Made by a program: the position numbers and the translations under genes. Below the pieces are notes generated by a model, which had not been told where the DNA came from, did no database searches, and saw nothing but the letters and a program-made list of their open reading frames with translations. Source: JAGXOF01 sp046545575 (GTDB lineage Bacteria; Chloroflexota; Dehalococcoidia; SZUA-161; SpSt-899). Taken from it: a DNA stretch of 9,727 nt. Positions 1 to 7,130 of this stretch are shown here, one piece after another; the first letter of the stretch is position 1, and the number at the start of each line of letters is the position of its first letter. The stretch lies in assembly GCA_046545575.1 (NCBI GenBank), contig JBKGZM010000070.1, forward strand, positions 1-9,727. The letters run 5' to 3'.

Positions 1-366
1 TTGTAAACTCGACCATCTGTAGGATTATTGATATCCATCCCACATCGTGGCTCAACACCCTACAATCTGCCATACTGTCGGGTTACAATCCACCAGATCA
101 TGCCCCAACATTTCCGAGAATTGTTAGCTGACCGTGCTTAGCAAGTGCAGCAATGCTCATGTAGTAGAATGGTTAACATCGGAGGCTTTAGCAGGTGCAG
201 AACCCAATCCTAGCAACCTTAACATAGTCCCTAGTCTGTCCTAATGATGGGGTCCACCCCACGTTCGGTCTATCCTCATCGGCATGCCTCACAATATTCC
301 TTACTGCCTGCATTATAGCAATATCACTATGACTTTCGAACCTGAGGGCTACCGTGTCCTCTGCGC
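1..366. other. Left-edge stretch with no recognised gene
   Basis: I see no convincing gene, tRNA, rRNA or CRISPR unit here. Several frames stay open for 40-60 codons, but none has a Shine-Dalgarno sequence or a recognisable protein pattern. The best is a 41-codon minus-strand frame at 188-313. Two similar 13-mers, TTAGCAAGTGCAG (138-150) and TTAGCAGGTGCAG (188-200), lie exactly 50 bp apart; this is weak and may be chance. The stretch lies downstream of the 81-residue gene, so it could hold that gene's 3' untranslated region, but I find no clear terminator hairpin with a T run. Confidence 0.5.
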
Positions 367-612
367 CTATTTGTTGGAGCCCCGTTCCTGTAATGGAAGC
401 TTTGGCACTGTGTCGATGCGGTTCAACGCGTTTGCAATGGCTCTGTTCTGTGTAGGTGTTGCCTCAAGCCACGTATCATAAAACAGAGCGCCCAAGCTTT
501 CATATGTCGCCCAGGACGCGGTGAATTCCCTCCTGTTAAGCTTTCCTTCGGCATACCCGGTGGTCATGCTTAGGTCGTGCGAGCAACTGGTGATCTCAAC
601 TCTGTATGCCAT
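367..612 (-). CDS. Small hypothetical protein, 81 aa
   Basis: I do not recognise this family. The protein is soluble-looking and of mixed charge, with no signal peptide, membrane segment or cysteine cluster. Its middle is rich in aromatic residues (about residues 34-50, including WATYESLG and LFYDTWLE). I accept it as a gene mainly because its ATG is preceded by a strong purine-rich Shine-Dalgarno sequence (AAGAGGAG at 620-627) with a seven-base spacer. It starts 79 bp downstream of the 693-residue helicase-associated gene on the same strand. It may be the last gene of that operon or may have its own weak promoter in the gap. No function is inferred. It could still be a chance frame. Confidence 0.5.
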   Translation of the reverse strand: MAYRVEITSCSHDLSMTTGYAEGKLNRREFTASWATYESLGALFYDTWLEATPTQNRAIANALNRIDTVPKLPLQERGSNK

Positions 613-691
613 GAATCGTCTCCTCTTTTTCCCCTATATTCGTACCTGTCTATAGACCCTGCAGATGGTGAGCTTATGAAGGAAATGACAA

Positions 692-2773
692 CTATCTCCT
701 TCCTCGCCGATAACCGCGTCTTCTTGAACCAGCTTGCATCACCTTGCGAATGTCTTTGTCACTTTGTGAAGGTGGGGTAGCAAAGGAACTGGAAAAATAG
801 GGTGCCTGTGATGCCTGTTGCAACGCTGCTACATCCACCATGCTCCCCTCTCCTATACCAAAGCCCATGGAGAGCAGGTTTTCCTTGACTTCAGAGGCTT
901 TTTCAGGATGCAGGATCGCCAAGCCTCCGGTCCAGGCCACCAGAGCATTGCGGAACCAGTGTATTTGCAAAAGCCATTGGATCGCCTCTGGATCTGGGAA
1001 AGCTATCACCGGCAGTTGGGTTGAGTTAGCTTGCCCGAATTCACCATGATACGCCCGTAGGGTGAGAAGAAGCTCATAGGGAATGTCGCCGAGGGCTCGA
1101 GACAAAACATCCTGCAATCGACTGAGGTAAGCCTCGGAGCAGTTCCTTAGGCAACGGAGACGCTCCGCATCGAGCCTGAAGGACTTGCCCGCTGGCTTGG
1201 CGATGGCCTTGAAAGCTTCCAGGGCAAAAACGTCTATCTCCCCTTGAGGCCTGATTTGACCCTTCTCCCAAGAAGCAATCCGACTGAACAAGCCACTATA
1301 GTCCAATACAGGCAAACCGGGGACATCGCCTTGGAGAAATGAGAATTCCCCTTCGTTTTCAAGAAGATCCACGTCCTCCATAATCGTAATGCGCTGGAAA
1401 TCAGCCCACCAATCCGAAAGGCTGTGGAGGACATTGTCCGGAATCCCTATTGCCGAACGATCTTCAATAAACTTCAGGACTTCCTCCAGGGTAACGCTGT
1501 CTTGCGCTGCCTGATACAGTGAGCTTTGGCTGAGTTGATAAACATTGACCACGTCCCCTTTTGTCCTTATGGCGAACTTCTCCAAAAACCCGGCATCTTG
1601 AAGGGACATGCTCTGTATTGAGGCCAAGAGCTCAAAGTTGGGTTGCACTGTCAGACGCCCCTCGCTTTCCACGAACTGTGGTGGTAAGTAGTCAGTGTTC
1701 CCCAAAGCCACACCGCCATAAGGGGTTATCCGAAAAGCCACAAGGTTTTTACCTTGATAGCCCAACTCTGCCCATCCTATGAATGAGAGAGTATATTCGA
1801 GAGTCTCCGAAAAGTAATCCCGCGCTCCGTAATAGATGTGTGGCAAAAGTTCTTGCTCCTTAACCCAGGACACTAGTGTTTGTAAGTCATACCATTCCCC
1901 TGGAGGGACCAACCCAAGTAGTCTGAGAATAAGAGCGACAGGCTCAGTCTCAAACCGATGATTTAGCATGTCCATCAATTCAAGAAATTCGGGCAGAGAA
2001 CGGCCGAGCCCCTGTAGCCGTTCCTCAGTTGTCAATTTGAAAAACCCCTCCCTGGCCTTGGAAACCTCAAGGCCGAGCATAGTGGGATAGAAAAGCTCGG
2101 TAGCCATGCCCAGAAGGGATAGTTTTTCTAACACGTCCTTCGGGAGGGAGAATTCCTTGGCCACTCGCTTCAATTCCTGGCGGTGAGGGAGTCCCTTATT
2201 GGTCAAGGAGAGAGGTTCTCTCTGTATCCTTTCCGCCAGGCGGTAAAGGTCCTGTTCCCGGTGGCGGTAAGGGATTTGGTGGACTCGCTCCGGCTTGCCG
2301 ATTGGATTTAGCGGCAACCAGCGTGAGCCTTCCTTTCTTATAAGTGGTTCTACCAAGGGATGGTGTATAAGCCTCTTTCTAAGCCCACTAAGTCCACTAA
2401 TATCATTCGGTGGATTGATCTTCTCACCACGATAGAATGGCAGCATGAAAAGTAAGCCTTTCCGCAGTAGGCCGAGTGTTGCCTCCTTATTCCCCGTTCT
2501 CGATTTTCGAGAGTGAAAGCCATAGTAAAAGCCCATTTCCTCTTGCCAACCAGCCAGATAATGCAGAGTTAGTTCCCTTTGCTCTTCTGACGTGCAGCTT
2601 TGATACAAAGCCCTAACTCGCCCATACTCACTCAGAAAGGCGGCAAGCTCCTCATTCCTTCTCTTAGACTGAAACGTGAGGCCTACTTCTCTGGCGATTT
2701 GGTCAAGGAAGCTAGCGTGATAGAAAGCAAAATAGCTTTCCAGAAACTGTCTAATCTGCTGCTCTGAAGACAT
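692..2773 (-). CDS. XPB/Ssl2-like helicase-associated domain protein, 693 aa
   Basis: This is the large partner protein that often sits beside bacterial XPB helicases; in mycobacteria XPB (Rv0861c) is next to Rv0862c, a protein of this type. It has no Walker A or DEAD-box motif, so it is not itself a helicase. Residues 1-300 are mostly helical. Residues about 374-470 match the XPB N-terminal-type domain: LTVQPNFELL, then VYQLSQSSLYQA and a VTLEEVLKFIED helix, ending in DNVLHSLSDWW. Residues about 588-641 (IAFPDPEAIQWLL to LLSMGFGIG) resemble the second half of the same domain. The C-terminus is a strongly basic tail (RRRGYRRGRR), plausibly nucleic-acid binding. The ATG overlaps the end of the 76-residue gene by 23 bases and has GAGGGG just upstream, so the two are probably translationally coupled. 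The likely role is to assist XPB in DNA repair or unwinding; that is inference from domain and context. Confidence 0.8.
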   Translation of the reverse strand: MSSEQQIRQFLESYFAFYHASFLDQIAREVGLTFQSKRRNEELAAFLSEYGRVRALYQSCTSEEQRELTLHYLAGWQEEMGFYYGFHSRKSRTGNKEATLGLLRKGLLFMLPFYRGEKINPPNDISGLSGLRKRLIHHPLVEPLIRKEGSRWLPLNPIGKPERVHQIPYRHREQDLYRLAERIQREPLSLTNKGLPHRQELKRVAKEFSLPKDVLEKLSLLGMATELFYPTMLGLEVSKAREGFFKLTTEERLQGLGRSLPEFLELMDMLNHRFETEPVALILRLLGLVPPGEWYDLQTLVSWVKEQELLPHIYYGARDYFSETLEYTLSFIGWAELGYQGKNLVAFRITPYGGVALGNTDYLPPQFVESEGRLTVQPNFELLASIQSMSLQDAGFLEKFAIRTKGDVVNVYQLSQSSLYQAAQDSVTLEEVLKFIEDRSAIGIPDNVLHSLSDWWADFQRITIMEDVDLLENEGEFSFLQGDVPGLPVLDYSGLFSRIASWEKGQIRPQGEIDVFALEAFKAIAKPAGKSFRLDAERLRCLRNCSEAYLSRLQDVLSRALGDIPYELLLTLRAYHGEFGQANSTQLPVIAFPDPEAIQWLLQIHWFRNALVAWTGGLAILHPEKASEVKENLLSMGFGIGEGSMVDVAALQQASQAPYFSSSFATPPSQSDKDIRKVMQAGSRRRGYRRGRR

Positions 2774-2981
2774 CTTCCCCTCTCGCTTTAGTAGGGTAAT
2801 AGCCTTTGCGGCGAAGCTCCTGTTGGACAGCTTCCAAATCCTCCTTGGGCACGGCCAGAAGGACAGGACTAAGCCGAACTACCAGAAACTGCCCCTTCAA
2901 TCCCGCTGCCTGAAGCACCTCTTCAAGAAGGGATGGGCTTTCAAACTGAAGCAAGGAAATATTCCTGTGAATTCTCTTCAT
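2751..2981 (-). CDS. Small XPB-operon protein, 76 aa, lone helicase-associated subdomain
   Basis: This small protein lies between the XPB helicase and the 693-residue partner. Its ATG follows the XPB stop codon after three bases, and its end overlaps the next start by 23 bases, so it is surely co-transcribed and probably coupled. Residues 8-63 follow a pattern I also see in XPB residues 106-161: a strand, then SP or DP with a LLEEVL-type helix, then a strand pair (FLVVRLSP, LLAVP), a long helix ending in L, and GYYP (GWPP in XPB). That region of XPB belongs to the Helicase_C_3-type N-terminal domain. I therefore read this gene as a free-standing copy of that subdomain. There is no strong Shine-Dalgarno sequence, which fits coupling. 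Function is unknown; a structural or regulatory partner of the helicase pair is plausible. Confidence 0.7.
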   Translation of the reverse strand: MKRIHRNISLLQFESPSLLEEVLQAAGLKGQFLVVRLSPVLLAVPKEDLEAVQQELRRKGYYPTKARGEDVFRAAD

Positions 2982-2984
2982 AGG

Positions 2985-4649
2985 CTACACGTTTTCAATT
3001 AAATAACGATATCCCTGTTCGGTTAGGAAAAGCTGACGGTTCATAGCAAACTCAATCTCGTTGCTATCCCTCGTTACCAAAGAATAGAAGTAAGCCTGAT
3101 TCACACCTGCCTTGGGTCTCAGAATGCGGCCTAAGCGCTGCGCTTCCTCCTGACGCGACCCGAATCTTCCTGAAACCTGAATCGCCACACCGGCATCAGG
3201 AAGGTCAATAGCAAAATTGCCTACCTCTGAAAGGATCAGGATGTTGATTTCACCATTCCGAAAGAGATGGTATAGTTTCTCTCGATCCCGTTGTGAACTT
3301 TTGCCTGTGATTAAAGGGGCGTTGAGGTATTGAGAGAGGGAATTTAGCTGGCTGAGAAAGCGGCCAAGTATCAGGATGGAGTCCTGCTGATGTTGTGAAA
3401 TCAGACGTTCTACTAGCGGAGGCTTTAGCGGATTCTCGGCAGCAATCCGGTATTTTTCTGCCCTCTCCGCAGAGACATACTCCCAGCGCAGCTCTGGGGG
3501 CATGGAAAGCCTTAGTTCGTAACAGGTAGCTGTGGCAATCCAACCCTGCTTTTCTAAATCCTTCCATGGGAGGTCATATTTCTTAGGCCCGATAAGGCTG
3601 AAAACATCCTCCTCGTGACCATCTTCTCGAACCAAAGTGGCGGTTAGTCCTAACCGCCGCTTAGCTTGAAGCTCAGCGGTTATACGGAATATTGGTGCGG
3701 GAAGAAGATGCACTTCATCATAGATTATTAGCCCCCAATTGCGCTGATTGAAGAGAGAGAAATGAGGGAAATCATCGCTCTTGCGGGGTCTATGGGTTAG
3801 TATTTGGTAACTGGTTAAGGTAATGGGCCTGATGACTTTCTCTTTCCCCGAGTATTCACCGATAGTCTCGGGGGAAAGGGTCGTCTTATCCAGAAGCTCA
3901 TCTCGCCACTGGCGGAGAGCAGTAGTACTGGTGGCAATAATCAGGGTAGAGGTATTAGCTGAGTTCATAGCACACATACCGACGACGGTTTTACCAGCGC
4001 CACAGGGAAGGACCACTACGCCGCTCCCCCCTTGCGGTCCGCCTCTAGCCCAAAAAGCCTCCGCTGCCTCTTCCTGATAAGGGCGGAGATGAAAGGGGGC
4101 ACCCAGTGAGGTTACGGACTTCAATTCTAATGACAATGGCTCGCCGTCTTGGTATCCAGCCAGGTCTTCAGGAGGCCAGCCAATGCGAACCAAAGCTTGC
4201 TTCAGGTGGCCCCTTCTGTCAGATCGCACCAAGACCTCATCATTGGAGACGTGCTCCACCACAAAAGGCTGAACTTCACGACGGCGCAACACTTCAGCAA
4301 GGTCCAAGGGGTCTTGGGCTCTCAATATCAGACGACCATTTTCATGAAGTAGGATCAGTCGCCCGTAGCGAGCAGTTAGCTCCTGAATATCGGCCTGGAT
4401 ATTGGGCGGGGGAGGATATCGGCTATAATGCTCCAGCACTTCCAAAATCTCATCCGAGTTCATACCGCTGGCAGCGGCATTCCAGAGAGAGAGGGGAGTG
4501 ATTCGATAAGTATGGATATATTCCGGGCTTTTCACCAACTCGGCGAAGCGCATAAGTTGATCGCGAACTTCCTCGAATACCGGTGAATCTACCTCCAGCA
4601 AGAGGCTGCGATCACTTTGTACAATAAGAGGGTTGCTCGACGAAACCAC
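2985..4649 (-). CDS. xpb: XPB/Ssl2-type DNA repair helicase (SF2), 554 aa
   Basis: This is an ATP-dependent 3'-5' DNA helicase/translocase of superfamily 2, the bacterial form of eukaryotic and archaeal XPB, linked to nucleotide excision repair. Residues 1-165 are the XPB N-terminal (Helicase_C_3-like) domain, with IHTYRITPLSLWNAA and LKQALVRIGWPPEDLAGY. Motifs in order: Q-like region HLRPYQEEA (187-195), Walker A PCGAGKT (215-221), DEVH box (311-314), TAT motif III (336-338) followed at once by the RED motif typical of XPB (341-343), and motif VI QRLGRILRP (504-512). The length is usual for bacterial XPB. The start is GTG, chosen because GGGTGAGGTGA (4656-4666) lies six bases upstream. It heads a three-gene operon with the 76- and 693-residue genes. 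No essential motif is missing. Family assignment is firm; the in vivo repair role is inferred from family. Confidence 0.95.
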   Translation of the reverse strand: MVSSSNPLIVQSDRSLLLEVDSPVFEEVRDQLMRFAELVKSPEYIHTYRITPLSLWNAAASGMNSDEILEVLEHYSRYPPPPNIQADIQELTARYGRLILLHENGRLILRAQDPLDLAEVLRRREVQPFVVEHVSNDEVLVRSDRRGHLKQALVRIGWPPEDLAGYQDGEPLSLELKSVTSLGAPFHLRPYQEEAAEAFWARGGPQGGSGVVVLPCGAGKTVVGMCAMNSANTSTLIIATSTTALRQWRDELLDKTTLSPETIGEYSGKEKVIRPITLTSYQILTHRPRKSDDFPHFSLFNQRNWGLIIYDEVHLLPAPIFRITAELQAKRRLGLTATLVREDGHEEDVFSLIGPKKYDLPWKDLEKQGWIATATCYELRLSMPPELRWEYVSAERAEKYRIAAENPLKPPLVERLISQHQQDSILILGRFLSQLNSLSQYLNAPLITGKSSQRDREKLYHLFRNGEINILILSEVGNFAIDLPDAGVAIQVSGRFGSRQEEAQRLGRILRPKAGVNQAYFYSLVTRDSNEIEFAMNRQLFLTEQGYRYLIENV

Positions 4650-4672
4650 GATTATTCACCTCACCCGTTCCT

Positions 4673-4699
4673 ATAATAGCTAAAGTGGCACTTTGTCAG
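4673..4699 (-). promoter_or_regulatory. Candidate promoter of the xpb operon
   Basis: Reading the minus strand, CTGACA (4694-4699, one mismatch to TTGACA) and TATTAT (4673-4678, one mismatch to TATAAT) are separated by 15 bases, slightly short of the ideal 17. It would give a short leader before the xpb Shine-Dalgarno at 4656-4666. This is a sequence match only. Confidence 0.4.
4682..4694. promoter_or_regulatory. 13-bp palindrome between the -35 and -10 boxes, candidate operator
   Basis: AAAGTGGCACTTT is a perfect inverted repeat with one central base. It fills most of the spacer of the putative xpb promoter, where a bound dimeric repressor would block RNA polymerase. Regulation of a repair operon by a LexA-like or other dimeric repressor is plausible, but the sequence matches no LexA box I can name. 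Confidence 0.4.
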
Positions 4700-5027
4700 C
4701 ATATGAGCTTTTCGTTATACGGCAGTTAGTAGGAAGACCAGCTATCGAAAGCATCTACGAGCAATTTTAGCTATTGAGGCGAGATTCGTCAAATAGATCT
4801 ACCATCTGAGGACACGTAGCTTCTGCAGCCATGCAACAACACGGGGTTTTCGTGCGAGAAGCAACAATCTGGACATTTGTTACGTAATTGATTGCTCGGT
4901 CAAATAATCCATCCGACCTAACATTCCTCTCTTACAACTGTACGATCAGTTCGCCCATTTGGACCGCCGCATGTCTGAATACCTTATGTGCCTTGTTCAA
5001 GCTACGCACCCCCTCGTTTTCATGAAA
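4700..5027. other. Intergenic stretch between gdhA and the xpb promoter
   Basis: No complete gene is recognisable. Directly after the gdhA stop is the palindrome TTTCATGAAA (5018-5027), too short to be a convincing terminator. Further along are a small hairpin CACG-GGGTTTT-CGTG near 4842-4856, without a T run, and an eight-base inverted pair (CGAGCAAT near 4758 and ATTGCTCG near 4891). Minus-strand codons at 4932-5014 could be the relic of a dehydrogenase tail; see the findings. Confidence 0.45.
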
Positions 5028-6281
5028 TTACGGATATATGCCTCTAGCAATAATAGCAGCTTCCAACCGGCGAATTGCCAGCATGTAGGCTGCGGTTCTC
5101 ATGTCTACACCCTCTTGGCTACTCATCTCACACAAATTCTCGAAGGCATCAGTGAGAATTCTCTGCAGATACTCATTCACTTCACTTTCATCCCAAAATA
5201 AGAACTGCAAACCCTGCACCCATTCAAGATAGGAGACTATCACACCACCTGTATTGGCCAGTACATCGGGAACAATGAATTTCCCATTATCACGCAATAT
5301 TCCATCAGCCTCAGGCGTGATCGGTCCATTAGCACCCTCAACGATTATTCTCGCTTGCACAGAATCGGCATTTGATTCCACTATCTGACGCGCGAGTGCT
5401 GCCGGTACAAGGATATCACACTGTAGAGTCAGGAGTTCACTGTTGGTTATAGTTTCGCCCCCTTCGAAATTAGCTACTGAACCTGTCTCCGTTTTGTGAG
5501 CATGTAGACGTTCCAGGTTAATGCCTTTCGAATTGTAGACTCCGCCCGTTGAATCGCTTATCGCAATTACCCGACAACCCTTTTCGGCAAGCAATCTGGC
5601 TGCCGTGAAACCCACATTTCCGAAACCTTGCACGACTACCGTAGCTTCGTCAACATTAACATTCAGATGTTGGGCTGCTAACAGTGCTGTAAGCATACAA
5701 CCTCGACCAGTGGCCTCAAACCTCCCTTTGCTGCCCCCTATTTCAATTGGCTTGCCCGTAGTAACGGCTGGTACTGAGTAACCTTTACCCATGCTGTAGG
5801 TGTCCATGATCCAAGCCATGACTTGGGGATTGGTGCCGACGTCAGGAGCTGGGATGTCGGTTTCAGGACCCACCAAGCGGCTGATTTCAGCCGTGTAACG
5901 CCGTGTCAAGCGCTCCAGCTCACCCTGAGACAAAGTCTTAGGGTCACAAATCACACCTCCCTTGGCACCACCGTAAGGGATATTGGCAACAGCGCTTTTC
6001 AAGGTCATCAAAGCTGCTAAGGCCCTTACTTCGTCCGCGTTAACTTCTGGATGATAGCGAATGCCGCCTTTCCCTGGCCCCCGGGCGTCGTTATGCACGA
6101 TCCTGAAGCCAGTGAATATACTTACTCGTCCATCGTCCATTCTCACGGGGAAATGAACTGTTAGCTCTCTCTCGCATTCACTCAATCTTAAACGACACTC
6201 TTCGCTGGCGTTTGTTCGGTCACACACGTCGCTGATCAACTTTCTTACATTATTGAACGCTTGCTCATTTGTTGTGGTCAT
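5028..6281 (-). CDS. gdhA: Glutamate dehydrogenase (Glu/Leu/Phe/Val family), 417 aa
   Basis: This cytoplasmic enzyme interconverts glutamate with 2-oxoglutarate and ammonia, using a nicotinamide cofactor. The substrate-domain motif PGKGGIRYHP lies near residues 69-78. The catalytic lysine is in YGGAKGGV (Lys107) and the catalytic aspartate in APDVGT (Asp147). VTTGKP and ATGRG follow, then the Rossmann loop GFGNVG (219-224). An aspartate closes the second strand (AISDS, Asp243), which favours NAD over NADP. NTGGVIVSYLEW supports glutamate rather than a branched-chain amino acid as substrate. The length is normal for the roughly 420-residue hexameric type. I start at ATG 6281: an in-frame GTG six bases upstream lies inside the Shine-Dalgarno GGAGGTG (6285-6291) and cannot use it. 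The gene appears monocistronic. A hairpin can cover its ribosome-binding site. Family call is firm; cofactor choice is inferred. Confidence 0.95.
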   Translation of the reverse strand: MTTTNEQAFNNVRKLISDVCDRTNASEECRLRLSECERELTVHFPVRMDDGRVSIFTGFRIVHNDARGPGKGGIRYHPEVNADEVRALAALMTLKSAVANIPYGGAKGGVICDPKTLSQGELERLTRRYTAEISRLVGPETDIPAPDVGTNPQVMAWIMDTYSMGKGYSVPAVTTGKPIEIGGSKGRFEATGRGCMLTALLAAQHLNVNVDEATVVVQGFGNVGFTAARLLAEKGCRVIAISDSTGGVYNSKGINLERLHAHKTETGSVANFEGGETITNSELLTLQCDILVPAALARQIVESNADSVQARIIVEGANGPITPEADGILRDNGKFIVPDVLANTGGVIVSYLEWVQGLQFLFWDESEVNEYLQRILTDAFENLCEMSSQEGVDMRTAAYMLAIRRLEAAIIARGIYP

Positions 6282-6283
6282 AG

Positions 6284-6314
6284 ACACCTCCGACTATCGT
6301 ATTCGCATAGGTGT
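6284..6314 (-). promoter_or_regulatory. gdhA leader hairpin covering the Shine-Dalgarno
   Basis: ACACCT (6284-6289) and AGGTGT (6309-6314) form a perfect six-base stem with a 19-base loop. The gdhA Shine-Dalgarno (6285-6291) lies almost wholly in one arm, so the folded leader would hinder ribosome binding. A flanking GAC/GTC pair can extend the stem across a two-base bulge. It is a candidate for translational control; no ligand or trigger is evident. Confidence 0.35.
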
Positions 6315-6374
6315 GTCGTGATCCTCTGTAGAAGCCTAAATCCAGTGGCTGCAGCTCGAGAGTCAGGTAAACAG

Positions 6375-6383
6375 AGTATAACA
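6375..6383 (-). promoter_or_regulatory. Extended -10 promoter of gdhA
   Basis: On the minus strand the sequence TGTTATACT is an extended -10 element: TG, one base, then TATACT (6375-6380), one mismatch from consensus. No good -35 box lies 17 bases upstream (TTTCGT), as is common for extended -10 promoters. The predicted leader is roughly 85-90 bases and contains the hairpin at 6284-6314. Confidence 0.5.
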
Positions 6384-6821
6384 CGGTTAGGAAGGTAACG
6401 AAACGGGGAAGTAATTGTGGCGGTTCAACAGCATGATTTTAAAGCGGTCGGTAACAAGGTGAGTGATTGTTGATAAAACCGAGGATCCTTCCGTTATCCA
6501 TGAAACAAAACTGCCAATTGTAATGCCTATTAGGAAAAGAAGAGGTAGCCCGCACCACCCCGGGAATGGATAAGCGGTATCAACAATTGGCTACCGCCGG
6601 AGTCCACAACATTGAGGGTTACAATAGAAATGAGCGGAGACAAGAAGCTCCCCTACCTAACACTAATCATTGATGAGTTGGCTGACCTAATGGCGACGGC
6701 TTTGATGGAGTCGAGCATATCCTATGACGATTAGCTCAGCTTGCCCCGAGCTACCGGCATCCATCTGGAGGTGGCAACCCAGAGCCCGTCGGTAGATGTG
6801 ATCACCGGCTTAATCAAGGCT

Positions 6822-6826
6822 AACTT
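6822..6826. repeat. Left target-site duplication of the MITE (AACTT)
   Basis: AACTT here is repeated directly at 7015-7019 on the other side of the inverted-repeat element. Removing the element and one AACTT joins the FtsK codons for ANF and PTR in frame. Confidence 0.75.
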
Positions 6827-7014
6827 CAGAACTCCTGACATAAGGGTTGTAGAGATGTGCGGTTTAGTGTGCATCATATTGGCTCAGACTGGGTGGTCCC
6901 AAGCTGCAGCATCTTGGCATGGTGCCTATAGCCATCCAGCCAACCGGAAAAAGTGCACACTGAAATTATGCCCATATCGCTGAAGCTGGCATACCCCCTA
7001 TGTCGTGAGTTCTG
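6827..7014. mobile_element. MITE-like non-coding element, 188 bp, with 20-bp inverted ends
   Basis: The left end CAGAACTCCTGACATAAGGG (6827-6846) and the reverse complement of the right end, CAGAACTCACGACATAGGGG (6995-7014), agree at 17 of 20 bases. The element is flanked by AACTT on both sides. Inverted similarity continues inside: TTTAGTGTGCA (6863-6873) pairs with TGCACACTGAAA (6954-6965), and TTGGCT...GGGTGG pairs roughly with CCATCCAGCCAA. The whole unit could therefore fold back on itself. It has no transposase and would need one supplied in trans. A second, divergent end is visible at 9675-9727. I cannot name the parent insertion-sequence family. Being inserted in an ftsK fragment that also carries other frameshifts, it does not by itself show which damage came first. 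Confidence 0.85.
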
Positions 7015-7019
7015 AACTT
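7015..7019. repeat. Right target-site duplication of the MITE (AACTT)
   Basis: This is the second copy of AACTT, directly after the right inverted end. It is the partner of 6822-6826. Confidence 0.75.
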
Positions 7020-7130
7020 CCCCACCCGGATTAGCTTTGCCGTTACCTCACGAGTGGACTCACGGACTATTCTTGATATAGGTGGTGCTAAGAAGCTGCT
7101 GGGGGCAGGAGATATGCCTAGTTTCTCGGT

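Larger units (their letters stand above)
6541..7119 (+). pseudogene. ftsK: Degenerate ftsK/spoIIIE DNA translocase fragment, interrupted by a MITE
   Basis: A plus-strand relic of the FtsK motor domain, read in several frames. Recognisable blocks are DKRYQQLATAGVHNIEGYNR (from 6569), LPYLTLIIDELADLM (Walker B, about 6648-6692, shifted by one frame), RLAQLA (6728-6745), RATGIHLEVATQSPSVDVIT (from 6747) followed by GLIKANF, and finally PTRISFAV with VDSRTILDIGGAKKLLGAGD (7021-7113). Functional FtsK pumps DNA at the division septum and needs a Walker A, which is absent here. The N-terminal membrane part and the gamma domain are also missing. Frameshifts lie near 6640 and 6746 and between 6690 and 6728. 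The fragment is split at 6827-7014 by a transposable element, and its end at about 7119 abuts the methyltransferase gene. It runs opposite to all neighbours. Identity is firm; it cannot make a working protein. Confidence 0.88.

Noticed and set aside
181..192. GGAGGCTTTAGC, also found inside xpb near 3418
   Set aside because: A 12-base match is expected by chance several times in a window of this size.
188..313. A 41-codon minus-strand frame starting at ATG 313
   Set aside because: There is no Shine-Dalgarno sequence, no recognisable motif and no support from context.
3250..3567. A 105-codon minus-strand frame within xpb
   Set aside because: It is an out-of-frame shadow of the XPB helicase C-terminal domain.
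4106..4501. A 131-codon open frame antisense to the xpb gene
   Set aside because: It lies wholly inside the firm XPB coding sequence, has no family pattern and is a shadow frame.
4842..4856. Hairpin CACG-GGGTTTT-CGTG as a gdhA terminator
   Set aside because: The stem is only four pairs, no T run follows in either direction, and it lies over 170 bp from the gdhA stop.
5424..5440. A stretch resembling the MITE end (GAACTCCTGAC on the minus strand)
   Set aside because: It lies within conserved gdhA coding sequence (the SELLTLQ region) and lacks the outer CA and a partner end, so the match is chance.
6741..6983. An 80-codon plus-strand open frame starting at TTG
   Set aside because: It is a chimera: its first half is the FtsK relic and its second half runs into the MITE. 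It is not a gene.
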